Of a DNA stretch of 64,000 nt, positions 35,560 to 44,004 are shown in pieces (the first letter of the stretch is position 1; each line of letters starts with the position of its first letter). The notes beneath the pieces are model-generated. The model had not been told where the DNA came from, did no database searches, and worked only from the letters and a program-made list of their open reading frames with translations. A program made the translations under genes and the position numbers. The stretch is from an uncultured Allobosea sp. (GTDB taxonomy: Bacteria > Pseudomonadota > Alphaproteobacteria > Rhizobiales > Beijerinckiaceae): NCBI RefSeq assembly GCF_945957345.1, contig NZ_CAMFKW010000024.1, positions 1 to 64,000 of the forward strand, read 5' to 3'.

Positions 35560-36870
35560 TCAGACGTGGACCGAGCGGCTCCTGATGATCAGGATGGCGA
35601 TGATCGAGAGCACGCAGCAGGCGATGATATAGAGCGCGACATAGGTCGGCCGTCCGTTGGCGGCGCCGACCAGTGCCTGCGCTATGAACGGTGTCGGGCC
35701 CGCGACGAGCACGCCGTTGAGCTCGCGCGACATCGCCAGCCCCGAGAACCGGTAGCGCGTCGGGAACAGGTTGGTGAGGAATGCTCCCTGCGCGCCGGAT
35801 GTCGAGCCGAAGCCGAGGCCGTAGCCCAGCGCGATGCCGACCGTGCACCAGAGCAGACTGCCGGTGTCGAACAGCCAGAACAGCGGGAAGGCGAGGACGC
35901 CGATCACCAGCGAGCCGAAGATGTAGACGGCCGCCGCCCCGATCTTGTCGGCGAGCGCGCCCATGAAGCCGACGCCGACGATGCCGAAGAGCGAGCCGAT
36001 GGTGACGGCGATCAGCCCGTCCGTCCGGCTCATGCCCACCGTGTTGATCATGTAGCTCAGCGAGAAGGCGCTGAGGATATAGGCGTTGGCGTTGTGGGCG
36101 GTCACCGACAGGAAGCCGAACAGCACTTCCTTCGGGCTCTCGCGGAAGAGCTCGCCGATCGGCACCTGCTGCTCATGTCGGCGCTGCTCGGCGCGGGCCA
36201 TCGCCTCGACATATTCCGGCGTCTCGTCGAGATGCTTGCGGATATAGAGCGCGACGAAGAACAGCACGCCGGAGAGCAGGAAGGGCACACGCCAGGCCCA
36301 GCCGAGCAGGGTCTGTTCCGGCAGGTAGGAGATGGCCAGGAAGGACAGCGTCGCCAGCATGATGCCGACGAGCGTCGCGGCATTCGGCAGGCCGGTATAG
36401 AAGGCGCGCTTCTCGGGCGGCGCGTATTCGGCCACCAGCACGATGGCGCCGGCGAGCTCGGCGCCTGCGCCGAAGCCCTGGATCAAACGCATCAGGACCA
36501 GCAGGACTGGCGCCATCAGGCCGATCGTCTCATAGGTCGGCAACAGGCCCATCAGCACGGTGGCGAGACCCATCAGCGTGATGGTGAGGATCAGCGCCGG
36601 CTTGCGGCCGAACTTGTCGCCGATATGCGAGATCACGATGCCGCCGACGGGCCGGGCGAAATAGCCGACGGCGAAGGTCGCGAAGGCAGCGAGCACGCCG
36701 GTCGTGGGCGAGAGGTTCGGGAAGAACAGCTTGTTGATGATCAGGCCGGAGGCCGCGCCATAGAGTGCGTAGTCGTACCATTCGATCACGGTGCCGACCG
36801 TCGCCGCGGTCACCGCCTTGCGGATATTCGCCTGGCTTGAAGCGCCGGGCGTTATATTCGTCGTAGCCAT
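35560..36870 (-). CDS. MFS transporter of the metabolite:H+ symporter (MHS) type
   Basis: 436 residues with twelve membrane segments. MHS signatures: TVIEWYDYALYGAASGLI at the start, GYFARPVGGIVISHIGDKFGRK between helices 2 and 3, RLIQGFGAGAELAGAIVLVAEY in helix 5. Relatives take up shikimate, proline/betaine or dicarboxylates with protons. GGAGG precedes the ATG by 10 bases. It is not in an operon with trmFO, which ends 123 bases upstream. Confidence 0.9.
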   Translation of the reverse strand: MATTNITPGASSQANIRKAVTAATVGTVIEWYDYALYGAASGLIINKLFFPNLSPTTGVLAAFATFAVGYFARPVGGIVISHIGDKFGRKPALILTITLMGLATVLMGLLPTYETIGLMAPVLLVLMRLIQGFGAGAELAGAIVLVAEYAPPEKRAFYTGLPNAATLVGIMLATLSFLAISYLPEQTLLGWAWRVPFLLSGVLFFVALYIRKHLDETPEYVEAMARAEQRRHEQQVPIGELFRESPKEVLFGFLSVTAHNANAYILSAFSLSYMINTVGMSRTDGLIAVTIGSLFGIVGVGFMGALADKIGAAAVYIFGSLVIGVLAFPLFWLFDTGSLLWCTVGIALGYGLGFGSTSGAQGAFLTNLFPTRYRFSGLAMSRELNGVLVAGPTPFIAQALVGAANGRPTYVALYIIACCVLSIIAILIIRSRSVHV

Positions 36871-36890
36871 TATCCTTGAGCCTCCGGATT

Positions 36891-36916
36891 ATTGTCCAAA
36901 AGCTGTAATCGACAAT
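36891..36916. promoter_or_regulatory. ATTGTC / GACAAT inverted repeat upstream of the MHS gene
   Basis: ATTGTC (36891-36896) and GACAAT (36911-36916) are exact reverse complements separated by 14 bases, beginning 21 bases before the start codon of the minus-strand MHS gene. Candidate operator; no regulator gene is adjacent. Confidence 0.4.
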
Positions 36917-36993
36917 GGCGGTGCGACCCATGCTCGCTGAGCGTGGCGTCTATGCGAAAGGTCTTCCGGCGTTCGCTAAGCGCATGACGCCCA

Positions 36994-38400
36994 TCAGGCG
37001 GCGGCTGTCGCTTCCGGCTGGGCAGCCCAGCGCTCCATTTCGGCCTTGGCGCGCGCCGTCAGGGCCTGCTTGCGGGCAAGGCTCTTGGCCGGGCCTTTCA
37101 GGCGCTTGCCGTCGGGGCCGACGGTCGCCACGCCCTCGATCAGCGGGAACAGACCGAAATTGATGTTCATCGGCTGGAACGAGCGCGGCCCCTCGTCGAT
37201 CGTGACGATATGGCCGCCGGTGATGTGGTTGACCAGCGCGCCGAGCGCTGTCGTCGCGGGCGGCAGGGGCAGATCGCGACCGAGCCGCTCGGCAGCGGCC
37301 ATGCGGCCGGCGAGCAGGCCTGTCGCGGCGCTTTCGACATAGCCTTCGCAGCCGGTGATCTGGCCGGCGAAGCGCAGGCGCGTATCGGCCTTGAGGCGCA
37401 GGCGCTCGTCGAGCAGCTTCGGCGAGTTCAGATAGGTGTTGCGGTGGATGCCGCCGAGCCGGGCGAACTCGGCATTCTGCAAGCCGGGGATCATCCGGAA
37501 GATCGCGGCCTGCTCGCCATATTTCAGCTTGGTCTGGAAGCCGGTCATGTTGAACAGCGTGCCGAGCGCATTGTCCTGCCGGAGCTGGACCACGGCATAG
37601 GCCTTCACGGTCGGGTTGTGCTTGTTGGTGAGGCCGACCGGCTTCATCGGGCCCCAGCGCAGTGTCTCGCGGCCGCGCTCGGCCATGACCTCGATCGGCA
37701 GGCAGCCGTCGAAATAGGGCGTGCCCTCCCATTCCTTGAACTCGGTCTTCTCGGCGGCGAGCAGCGCGTCGATGAAGGCTTCGTACTGATCGCGGTCGAG
37801 CGGGCAGTTGATGTAGTCGGCGCCGGTGCCGCCGGGCCCGGCCTTGTCGTAGCGCGACTGGAACCAGGCCTGATCCATGTCGACCGAATCGAAATGGACG
37901 ATCGGCGCGATCGCATCGAAGAAGGCGAGCGAATCCTCGGATGTCAGAGACTGCAGGCCTGCGGCCAGTGCCGGCGAAGTCAGCGGGCCGGTGGCGATGA
38001 TGACATTGTCCCAATCGGCGGGAGGGAGACCCGCGATCTCGCCGCGATCGATGGTGACGAGCGGATGGGCTTCGAGCGCTGCGGTGACGGCCTGCGAGAA
38101 GCCGTCGCGGTCGACCGCGAGCGCACCGCCGGCCGGGACCTGATGGGCGTCGCCCTTGGCCATGATCAGCGAGCTCAGCCGACGCATCTCCCAATGGAGC
38201 TGGCCCACGGCATTGCTGGAGGAATCGTCGGAACGGAAGGAGTTCGAGCAGACGAGTTCGGCGAGCCCTTCGGTCTTGTGGGCGTCGGTGCCGCGCACGG
38301 GGCGCATCTCGTGGATGGTAACGGGGACGCCGGCCTGCGCGACCTGCCAGGCGGCTTCGGAGCCGGCGAGACCGCCGCCGATGATATGAACGGGTTCCAT
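36994..38400 (-). CDS. trmFO: tRNA (uracil-54-C5)-methyltransferase, folate/FAD dependent
   Basis: 468 residues. FAD-binding motif at the N-terminus ([16 protein letters not shown]), then [14 protein letters not shown] and [11 protein letters not shown], all signatures of TrmFO, which makes ribothymidine at position 54 of tRNAs using methylene-tetrahydrofolate and NAD(P)H. The ATG at 38400 is right before the FAD fold; the frame is open to 38436. Confidence 0.96.
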   Translation of the reverse strand: MEPVHIIGGGLAGSEAAWQVAQAGVPVTIHEMRPVRGTDAHKTEGLAELVCSNSFRSDDSSSNAVGQLHWEMRRLSSLIMAKGDAHQVPAGGALAVDRDGFSQAVTAALEAHPLVTIDRGEIAGLPPADWDNVIIATGPLTSPALAAGLQSLTSEDSLAFFDAIAPIVHFDSVDMDQAWFQSRYDKAGPGGTGADYINCPLDRDQYEAFIDALLAAEKTEFKEWEGTPYFDGCLPIEVMAERGRETLRWGPMKPVGLTNKHNPTVKAYAVVQLRQDNALGTLFNMTGFQTKLKYGEQAAIFRMIPGLQNAEFARLGGIHRNTYLNSPKLLDERLRLKADTRLRFAGQITGCEGYVESAATGLLAGRMAAAERLGRDLPLPPATTALGALVNHITGGHIVTIDEGPRSFQPMNINFGLFPLIEGVATVGPDGKRLKGPAKSLARKQALTARAKAEMERWAAQPEATAAA

Positions 38401-38455
38401 GGCTGGGGATGTGTCCGCAGCCGGGCCGCAGGTCAAGCGAAAGGCAGCCTGAAAT

Positions 38456-38483
38456 GCAAAATGCCCGCCGTGAGGCGGGCATT
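38456..38483 (-). terminator. Terminator of the DUF1127 gene
   Basis: Ten-base stem AATGCCCGCC / GGCGGGCATT with a 4-base loop, then TTGCATTT on the minus strand. Confidence 0.85.
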
Positions 38484-38584
38484 CGCTCTTCGACCGAGGC
38501 TCGAGGGGAGGGGAAACACGAGCCTCAGGAGAAACTACCTGGAACGCGCCGCGCCCGATGCGCGGCGGTTCTCATTCGAAGCCT

Positions 38585-38740
38585 TCAGGCCGCAGCGTGC
38601 GAGCGGGCGATGAAGGAGATCTCCGAGCGCGACAGGCCGAGATCGTCGAGCTCGCGGTCGGTCAGACGGGAGAGCTCGCGAACGGTCTCGCGATAGCGGA
38701 GGTAGGCGCGGATTTTAGCGGCGATCATGGTGACGAACAT
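38585..38740 (-). CDS. DUF1127 small Arg-rich protein
   Basis: 51 residues from the ATG at 38740 with GGAAG upstream. The core RETVRELSRLTDRELDDLGL and IRAYLRYRET are the DUF1127 (YjiS-like) signature, a family of small basic helical proteins, often highly expressed and growth-phase controlled. A longer frame (to 38872) lacks ribosome sites. It has its own terminator. Confidence 0.9.
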   Translation of the reverse strand: MFVTMIAAKIRAYLRYRETVRELSRLTDRELDDLGLSRSEISFIARSHAAA

Positions 38741-39296
38741 GGTGGTCTTCCTTGCGAGTATTCCGGAGCGGGACGGTGCCCACAGCGACAATTTCGTTGT
38801 GCACTGCATATAAACCGGACAGCCTGCTTCCAACAGGGGCACGCGATCAGCTCCGACATGCGCATGACGCATGACGAGTTAAGATTCCGGTCATTTTCAT
38901 AGGATCGTTCTGCGCTGAACGTAACGCTTGCGGCAAAAGTGAGGAAATTAGCTGCCTGCCATTTGTGCAGATGGTTCGCTTTGGAAACCGGCTTGGAGTA
39001 ATTGCCTGCATGGTAGGCATGTTGCAGTTGCTAAATAGCGAGTATGGGCGACGAGGCAATTTCGCGTTGCAGCATCCGGGCATTTTCCGCGGATCCTGTG
39101 GGCTGCCGGTCTGCCTCAAGAGGTGCGTGGCGATTCGAATCCGGCAGCGTTTGCCGGGCAGATCTTGCCGGATTCGCTTGCCGCTATAGCTCCGAATCGC
39201 ATGGTCCTTCCGGCAAGTCTCTGATTTTCGGGTGGTTTTGCGAGATGGGGGCGGCGGCCCGGAGCTTGCCTGCCGGTTTGCTCAAAGGAGCAAGCC
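38741..39296. other. 556-base intergenic region, A/T-rich, with structured segments
   Basis: No gene supported. Holds the DUF1127 promoter on the minus strand. 38860-39060 is clearly richer in A/T than the rest of the window. An 11-bp inverted repeat CGAATCCGGCA (39136-39146) / TGCCGGATTCG (39166-39176) can form a hairpin. Near 39264-39295 two alternative hairpins involve the ribosome site of the next gene. Reading frames here (for example from 39044) look spurious. Confidence 0.6.
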
Positions 39297-39650
39297 ATGT
39301 CGAACCCGATCACGAACCGGCCGATCAGCCTGCCATTCACGACGCCGGTGAAGCCGGCCACGCAGAACGATACCAGCACCGACACCGGCAGCAGCGCCAC
39401 GGCTGCCACCTCGACGACCTCGCCCTCGGCCGAGGACGAATTCCTGAAGATCGCGCGGATGTCGCCGGAGGAGCGCGTTCAGGCCGCGATCCTCGCGAAG
39501 CTCGGCATGACCGAAGAGCAGTTCAACAAGCTCGACTCGAAGGCGAAGGCCGACGTGATGAGCAAGATCCGCGACGAGATGCTGAAGCAGATGCAGGCGA
39601 AGGGCGAGGGCCAGAGCAAGACCGGCGCGCTCGCCGATATTCGGGTCTGA
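39297..39650 (+). CDS. Small hypothetical protein
   Basis: 117 residues. The N-terminal about 45 residues are Thr/Ser/Ala/Pro-rich and probably disordered; the C-terminal half is helical and charged (EDEFLKIARMSPEERVQAAI, LGMTEEQFNKLDSKAKADV). No signal peptide. AAGGAG lies 6 bases before the ATG. I do not recognise the family; the second half looks conserved, the first does not. Confidence 0.75.
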   Translation: MSNPITNRPISLPFTTPVKPATQNDTSTDTGSSATAATSTTSPSAEDEFLKIARMSPEERVQAAILAKLGMTEEQFNKLDSKAKADVMSKIRDEMLKQMQAKGEGQSKTGALADIRV

Positions 39651-39670
39651 GACGCGTTTCGAACCACCTT

Positions 39671-39799
39671 GTCATTCCGGGATGCGCCGCAGGCGCGAAC
39701 CCGAAACCCACGACCAGGTGCGACTGCATTGTTCAGTTGCAAGCGGCTCGCCTGGTCGTGGGTTCCGGGTTCTTCGCTACGCGAAGCCCCGGAATGACA
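39671..39799. repeat. Dispersed palindromic repeat, family B, copy 2
   Basis: About 129 bases bounded by GTCATTCCGGG and CCCCGGAATGAC, with an inner inverted pair CCCACGACCAGG / CCTGGTCGTGGG and GAACCCG / CGGGTTC. Lies between convergent genes. Confidence 0.83.
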
Positions 39800-39816
39800 A
39801 CTGTGTGGCGCTACCG

Positions 39817-42210
39817 TCAGCCCGCCTTGCTCGCGTCGAAGCGCAGCAGCCGCAATGCATTGGCGGTGACGATCACGGTCGCGCCGGTATCGGCGAGGAT
39901 AGCGACCCAGAGGCCGGTATAGCCGAGCACGCTGGTGACGAGGAACACCGCCTTCAATCCGAGCGCGATGGCGATATTCGTGCGGATGTTGCCCATCGCC
40001 GCCCGCGCCAGCCGGATCATCGCCGCGACATCGCGCACGCGGCTCTTCAAGACGGCACCGTCGGCCGTCTCCAGCGCGACATCGGTACCCGAGCCCATGG
40101 CGATGCCGATGCTGGCCGCCGCGAGGGCCGGCGCATCGTTGATGCCGTCGCCGACCATCATCACCGCGGTCTCGCCGGAGAAGGCCTTGATGGCCGCTAC
40201 CTTGTCGTCCGGCATCAGCTCCGCCTTGTGCTCCATGCCGAGGCCCGCCGCGATGGCCGCGCCGGTGCGGGCATTGTCGCCGGTCAGCATGGTCGAGCGG
40301 ATGCCCATGGCCTTGAGTTCGGCGATTGTGGCGGCGGCGTCCTCGCGCGGCTCGTCGCGCAGGGCGATGAAGCCGGCGAGCGCGCCATCGACGACGACGG
40401 CGGCGACCGTCTTGCCGGCAGCCTCAAGCTCTTCGGCCGCCATCCGCGCTCGCTTGTCGAAGGGCGCGCGGCTCTCGGCATGGCGCGGGGCGCCGACGAA
40501 GACTGCGCGGCCGTCGACCTTGCCGGTGACGCCCTGGCCGGCCAGCGCGGCCGCCTCGGCCGCCGGCTTGTAGGCGATGCCGTCCGTGCGGGTGCGCTCC
40601 AGCACGGCCTCGGCGAGCGGGTGCGCCGAGCCGTGCTCGACTGCGGCGGCGTAGGTCAGGACGTCGGTTTCGCTGCCGGTGAGCGCCACGACATCGGTGA
40701 CACCAGGCTTGCCCTGGGTGAGGGTACCCGTCTTGTCGAAGGCGACGAGGCCGGTCTTGGCGGCGGTCTCGATGACGACGCCGCCCTTCATCAGCAGGCC
40801 CTGGCGAGCGCCGGCCGAGAGGGCGGCGGCGATAGCCGCGGGAACAGAGATGACGAGCGCGCAGGGGCAGCCGATCAGCAGCAGCGCCAACGCCCGGTAG
40901 ATCCAGACCGGCCATTCGGCGCCGAGCAGGAGCGGGGGCACCAGCGCAACCAGCACGGCGAGCCCGACGATCGCCGGCATGTACCAGCGCGAGAAGCGGT
41001 CGATGAAGCGCTCGGTCGGGGCGCGGGCCTCCTGCGCTTCCTCGACCAGGCGGATGATGCGGGCGATGGTGTTGTCTTCAGCCGCCTTGTCGACGCGCAC
41101 GCGCAACGCCGCCTCCCGATTGACCGAGCCGGCGTAGACGGTTTCGCCGATGCCCTTGGTCTTGGGCACGGATTCGCCGGTGACCGGGCTCTCGTCGATG
41201 CCGGATGTGCCGTCGGTGATCTCGCCATCGGCGGGGATGCGATCGCCGGGGCGGACGAGCACGGTCTGGCCGATCCTGAGGCTCGCGGCATCGACCTGCC
41301 GGGTCGCGCCGTTTTCCTCGACGATGGCCGTCTTGGGGACGAGATCGCCGAGCGCACGGATCGAGGCGCGGGCCCGGTCGGCCGCGACGCCTTCGAGAAC
41401 TTCGCCGACCGCGAAAAGGAAGACGACCAGCGCCGCCTCCTCCGCCGCGCCGATGAAGAGCGCTCCGATGGCGGCGATCGTCATCAACATTTCGATGGTG
41501 AAGGGGATGCCGGCGCGGGCCGCGGCGAAGGCGCGCTTCGCCACAGGCGCGACGCCGACGATGCAAGCCAGGATGAAGGCCCAGTGGCCGATGCCGGGCC
41601 AGATCAGGCCGGCAGCATAAGCGGCACCGAGGAACAGGCCGGTCGCGATGACGAGCCGGCCCTTATTAGTCTGGTACCAGCTTGCGTCGTCCGGCGTGGC
41701 CTCATGGACATGGCCGGGGAGGCCGTGGCCGTGATCCTTCTCCTTCGCAACGGCGGCGCCGGCGGCCTTCGAGCCATGGGAATGGCCGGCATGCTCGTGG
41801 CCGGAATGATCATGGTCGTGCTTGTGATCGTGATCATGGCCCGCGCCGCAGGCATCGCCGTGCTCATGCTTGCCGTGATCATGAGCATGGTCGTGCGAAT
41901 GGCCGCCGTGGTCATGATCGTGACCGCAGCCGCAAGCGTCCTGCTTGGCCGCCGGCCGCTGGGCGGCCGGCGCAGCCAATGCAGCGGTGGTGTAGCCGAG
42001 CCCGTTGACGCGCTTCTCGATCGCTTCGGGTGTTGTTGGGCCGGTATCGAGTGCGAGCGTCAGCGTCTCCGACATCACCGAGAGCTTGACGTCGCTGACG
42101 CCGGGCAGACGCTCAACCGCGCCGCGAATCTTCGACGCGCAGCTCGCGCAATCCATGCCGCCGACCTTCCAGGACAGGGTCTGGGCTGTGGTTTCGGGGC
42201 GGGCGGCCAT
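39817..42210 (-). CDS. Heavy-metal P1B-type ATPase (ZntA/CadA-like) with a His-rich loop
   Basis: 797 residues. N-terminal heavy-metal-associated domain with GMDCASC (about 19-25), then a strongly His/Asp-rich segment (about residues 92-165, many HDHDH units), a second His-rich patch, and the catalytic core: TGES, CPCAL in the ion-path helix, DKTGT with the phosphorylated Asp, GSAHPLAEAV, and the hinge GDGINDAPAL. It exports Zn(II), Cd(II), Pb(II) or a related divalent metal; the CPC motif and histidines favour zinc. The ATG at 42210 has GGAG upstream. The promoter at 42246-42276 is of the MerR type. Confidence 0.93.
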   Translation of the reverse strand: MAARPETTAQTLSWKVGGMDCASCASKIRGAVERLPGVSDVKLSVMSETLTLALDTGPTTPEAIEKRVNGLGYTTAALAAPAAQRPAAKQDACGCGHDHDHGGHSHDHAHDHGKHEHGDACGAGHDHDHKHDHDHSGHEHAGHSHGSKAAGAAVAKEKDHGHGLPGHVHEATPDDASWYQTNKGRLVIATGLFLGAAYAAGLIWPGIGHWAFILACIVGVAPVAKRAFAAARAGIPFTIEMLMTIAAIGALFIGAAEEAALVVFLFAVGEVLEGVAADRARASIRALGDLVPKTAIVEENGATRQVDAASLRIGQTVLVRPGDRIPADGEITDGTSGIDESPVTGESVPKTKGIGETVYAGSVNREAALRVRVDKAAEDNTIARIIRLVEEAQEARAPTERFIDRFSRWYMPAIVGLAVLVALVPPLLLGAEWPVWIYRALALLLIGCPCALVISVPAAIAAALSAGARQGLLMKGGVVIETAAKTGLVAFDKTGTLTQGKPGVTDVVALTGSETDVLTYAAAVEHGSAHPLAEAVLERTRTDGIAYKPAAEAAALAGQGVTGKVDGRAVFVGAPRHAESRAPFDKRARMAAEELEAAGKTVAAVVVDGALAGFIALRDEPREDAAATIAELKAMGIRSTMLTGDNARTGAAIAAGLGMEHKAELMPDDKVAAIKAFSGETAVMMVGDGINDAPALAAASIGIAMGSGTDVALETADGAVLKSRVRDVAAMIRLARAAMGNIRTNIAIALGLKAVFLVTSVLGYTGLWVAILADTGATVIVTANALRLLRFDASKAG

Positions 42211-42245
42211 GACGTGTCTCCGTCTCTCTTTCGCTACGGGACATC

Positions 42246-42276
42246 TCTCTACAAGCTGTAGCCACTTCAGGTTCAA
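42246..42276 (-). promoter_or_regulatory. MerR-family-type promoter of the metal ATPase
   Basis: On the minus strand: -35 TTGAAC (42276-42271), a 19-bp spacer containing the dyad CTGAAGTGGCTACAG, and -10 TAGAGA (42251-42246). A 19-20 bp spacer with a dyad of this type is the mark of metal-responsive MerR regulators (CadR/PbrR/ZntR). Gene start 35 bases downstream. Confidence 0.72.
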
Positions 42277-42339
42277 GAGGGAAAATCAGTTCTCTGCATG
42301 CGGCGGGCTCAGAGCCGCCATGCCGCATGCCGACGTCGT

Positions 42340-43824
42340 TCAATCCAGCGGATAAACCGGCCGGCGCAGGCGTTTGTAGGGCAGGCCGGCGATTCGGCTG
42401 GTGCAGGGGCCGGGCGTCGTCACGGTGAAGCTGCCCTTGGCGATCTTGTCATAGGCGCGCCTATGCGCGACCGCAGCCTTCACGCCGATCGCCTTCAGCG
42501 TCTCTGGTTGGATACCCTGCGAGCGGAGCTGGCCGAGATCGAAGGGCGGGGTCTTGCGGCTGCTCAGCAGCACGGTGACGCCCTCGACCTGCACAACCAC
42601 GCAAGGACCCATGCTGAAATGCGAGCCTTGCGACGCCGCGAGGTGGCTGTTGAGGTCTTCCAGCGCGAATTCGCCGTCGCTGGCACTGACGAAGCTGGCT
42701 TCGATTTCGACCGGGCCCTCGGCGATGGCGCTGCCCTTGCCGCCGATCGAGAGCCTGCGGATCTCGCCTTGTTTCGCGCCGGCCATCGCGGCGACGGCGG
42801 CCGGATCAGCGATGGCGACCGCGCAATTCCCGACGCCGTGGCGCAGGAAGGCGCGCAGCACCGAGGTGGCGTCGCCCGGCGCCCCGCCGCCGATATTGTC
42901 CGCCGGCTCGACCACGATATAGGGCCCGCCGGAGGAGCGCAGGATTTCAGCGACGGCTTCGTCGATGTCCCGTTCGGTCGGCAGGCCGAACTCGCGTAAT
43001 TCGGTGGTGGTTGCGGTCAGGCGCTCCAGCGCATTGCGGGCCGCCGCTTCCGGGCCGGTGAAGGCGACTGCGAAGGCGACGCCGGCTTCGGGTACATCCG
43101 AGAACGAATAGCCGCCGACGACATTGGCGACCCAGATATCCGGGTTCTCCTGTTCTATCCGGCGGGCCAGAGCCTCTAGGTCGCGCATCGGCCGGTCGGC
43201 CGTGCCGGTGCCGGTCGGCGGCCAGATCACGGGCGCGTTGCAGGAGAGCATATGCGGCAGCTCGCCACTATCGAGCGATCGCGCCAACAGCTTCGCCGAG
43301 CGGACAGCGGATTCGCGGGCGTCCGTATGTGGGTTCTCGCGATAAGCGACGAGGGCGTTGGCATTTCGGGCCATGGCCGCTGTGAAATTGGCGTGCAGGT
43401 CGAAGACGCCGAAGACCGGGAGCGTCTCGCAGCCCGGTACCGAGCGGATATGAGCGAGCAGCATGCCCTCCGGATCGCAGCAGCGGGTGGTGACCATGGC
43501 GCCGTGCAGGGCGAGCCAGATGCCGTCGAGCCTGCCATTCGCCAGGGCGTCTTTCAGTCCGGCGTCGAATTCGGCGAGGAAGCGCTGGAACACGGCATGG
43601 TCGACCGTGCCGGCGGGCAGGGCGGAGTAGTCCACCGTCGGCAGGACCTCCCAGCCTTCGGTTTCCGCCACTTCGAGAAAGCCGTCGACCGTCGAGCCGT
43701 CGCCGCGGCGGGCCAGCAATTCCGCGCCCCTGCGGATGGTGAAGTCGGCAAGCGTCGTCTCCTCGTCGACGAAACTATGGGTCTCGTGGAAGAGCGATCC
43801 GAGCAGGATGCGGTGGCTGGACAT
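42340..43824 (-). CDS. M81 family metallopeptidase (MlrC-like), paralogue 1
   Basis: 494 residues, full-length M81/MlrC fold. Putative metal and active-site blocks: GSLFHETHSF (near residue 13), LALHGAMVTT, VFGVFDLHANFT and YRENPHTDARE; C-terminal RRPVYPLD is a family mark. The type member, MlrC, hydrolyses the linearised products of microcystin. It is transcribed away from the paralogue at 44005, and the two genes share one operator (43897-43915). Substrate here unknown. Confidence 0.92.
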   Translation of the reverse strand: MSSHRILLGSLFHETHSFVDEETTLADFTIRRGAELLARRGDGSTVDGFLEVAETEGWEVLPTVDYSALPAGTVDHAVFQRFLAEFDAGLKDALANGRLDGIWLALHGAMVTTRCCDPEGMLLAHIRSVPGCETLPVFGVFDLHANFTAAMARNANALVAYRENPHTDARESAVRSAKLLARSLDSGELPHMLSCNAPVIWPPTGTGTADRPMRDLEALARRIEQENPDIWVANVVGGYSFSDVPEAGVAFAVAFTGPEAAARNALERLTATTTELREFGLPTERDIDEAVAEILRSSGGPYIVVEPADNIGGGAPGDATSVLRAFLRHGVGNCAVAIADPAAVAAMAGAKQGEIRRLSIGGKGSAIAEGPVEIEASFVSASDGEFALEDLNSHLAASQGSHFSMGPCVVVQVEGVTVLLSSRKTPPFDLGQLRSQGIQPETLKAIGVKAAVAHRRAYDKIAKGSFTVTTPGPCTSRIAGLPYKRLRRPVYPLD

Positions 43825-43882
43825 GACCGATTGTAGCTCCAGGCTTGCGAGGCCTATCCATCTCCGCCGCCGATCTGTTCCG

Positions 43883-43929
43883 GATCAAGCCTGCATTGTT
43901 TCGTCTAAGGGAACGCGGGTGCTTTGACA
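43883..43929. promoter_or_regulatory. Divergent promoter pair with a shared TGTTTC-N7-GGAACG operator
   Basis: Operator TGTTTC-GTCTAAG-GGAACG at 43897-43915. Exactly 8 bp to its right is TTGACA (43924-43929), a -35 for the plus-strand M81 gene; exactly 8 bp to its left, on the minus strand, is TTGATC (43888-43883), a -35 for the minus-strand M81 gene. The same operator and 8-bp gap recur at 46781 and 52187. Confidence 0.72.
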
Positions 43930-44004
43930 GGCTGCGCCTCGACCTCGTTTCATGGCACGGGCAGGCAGTCCGAAGAGGCGGCTGCTGCGCCTGATCGAGA
44001 GAGC

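Noticed and set aside
39125-39150. GATTCGAATCC, like a tRNA T-loop
   Set aside because: The flanking T-stem does not pair and no anticodon or acceptor arm can be drawn. The sequence is explained by the local inverted repeat.
41730-41950. Short tandem repeats in the metal ATPase gene as a possible repeat array or CRISPR
   Set aside because: They are codons for the His/Asp-rich loop, in frame and irregular.
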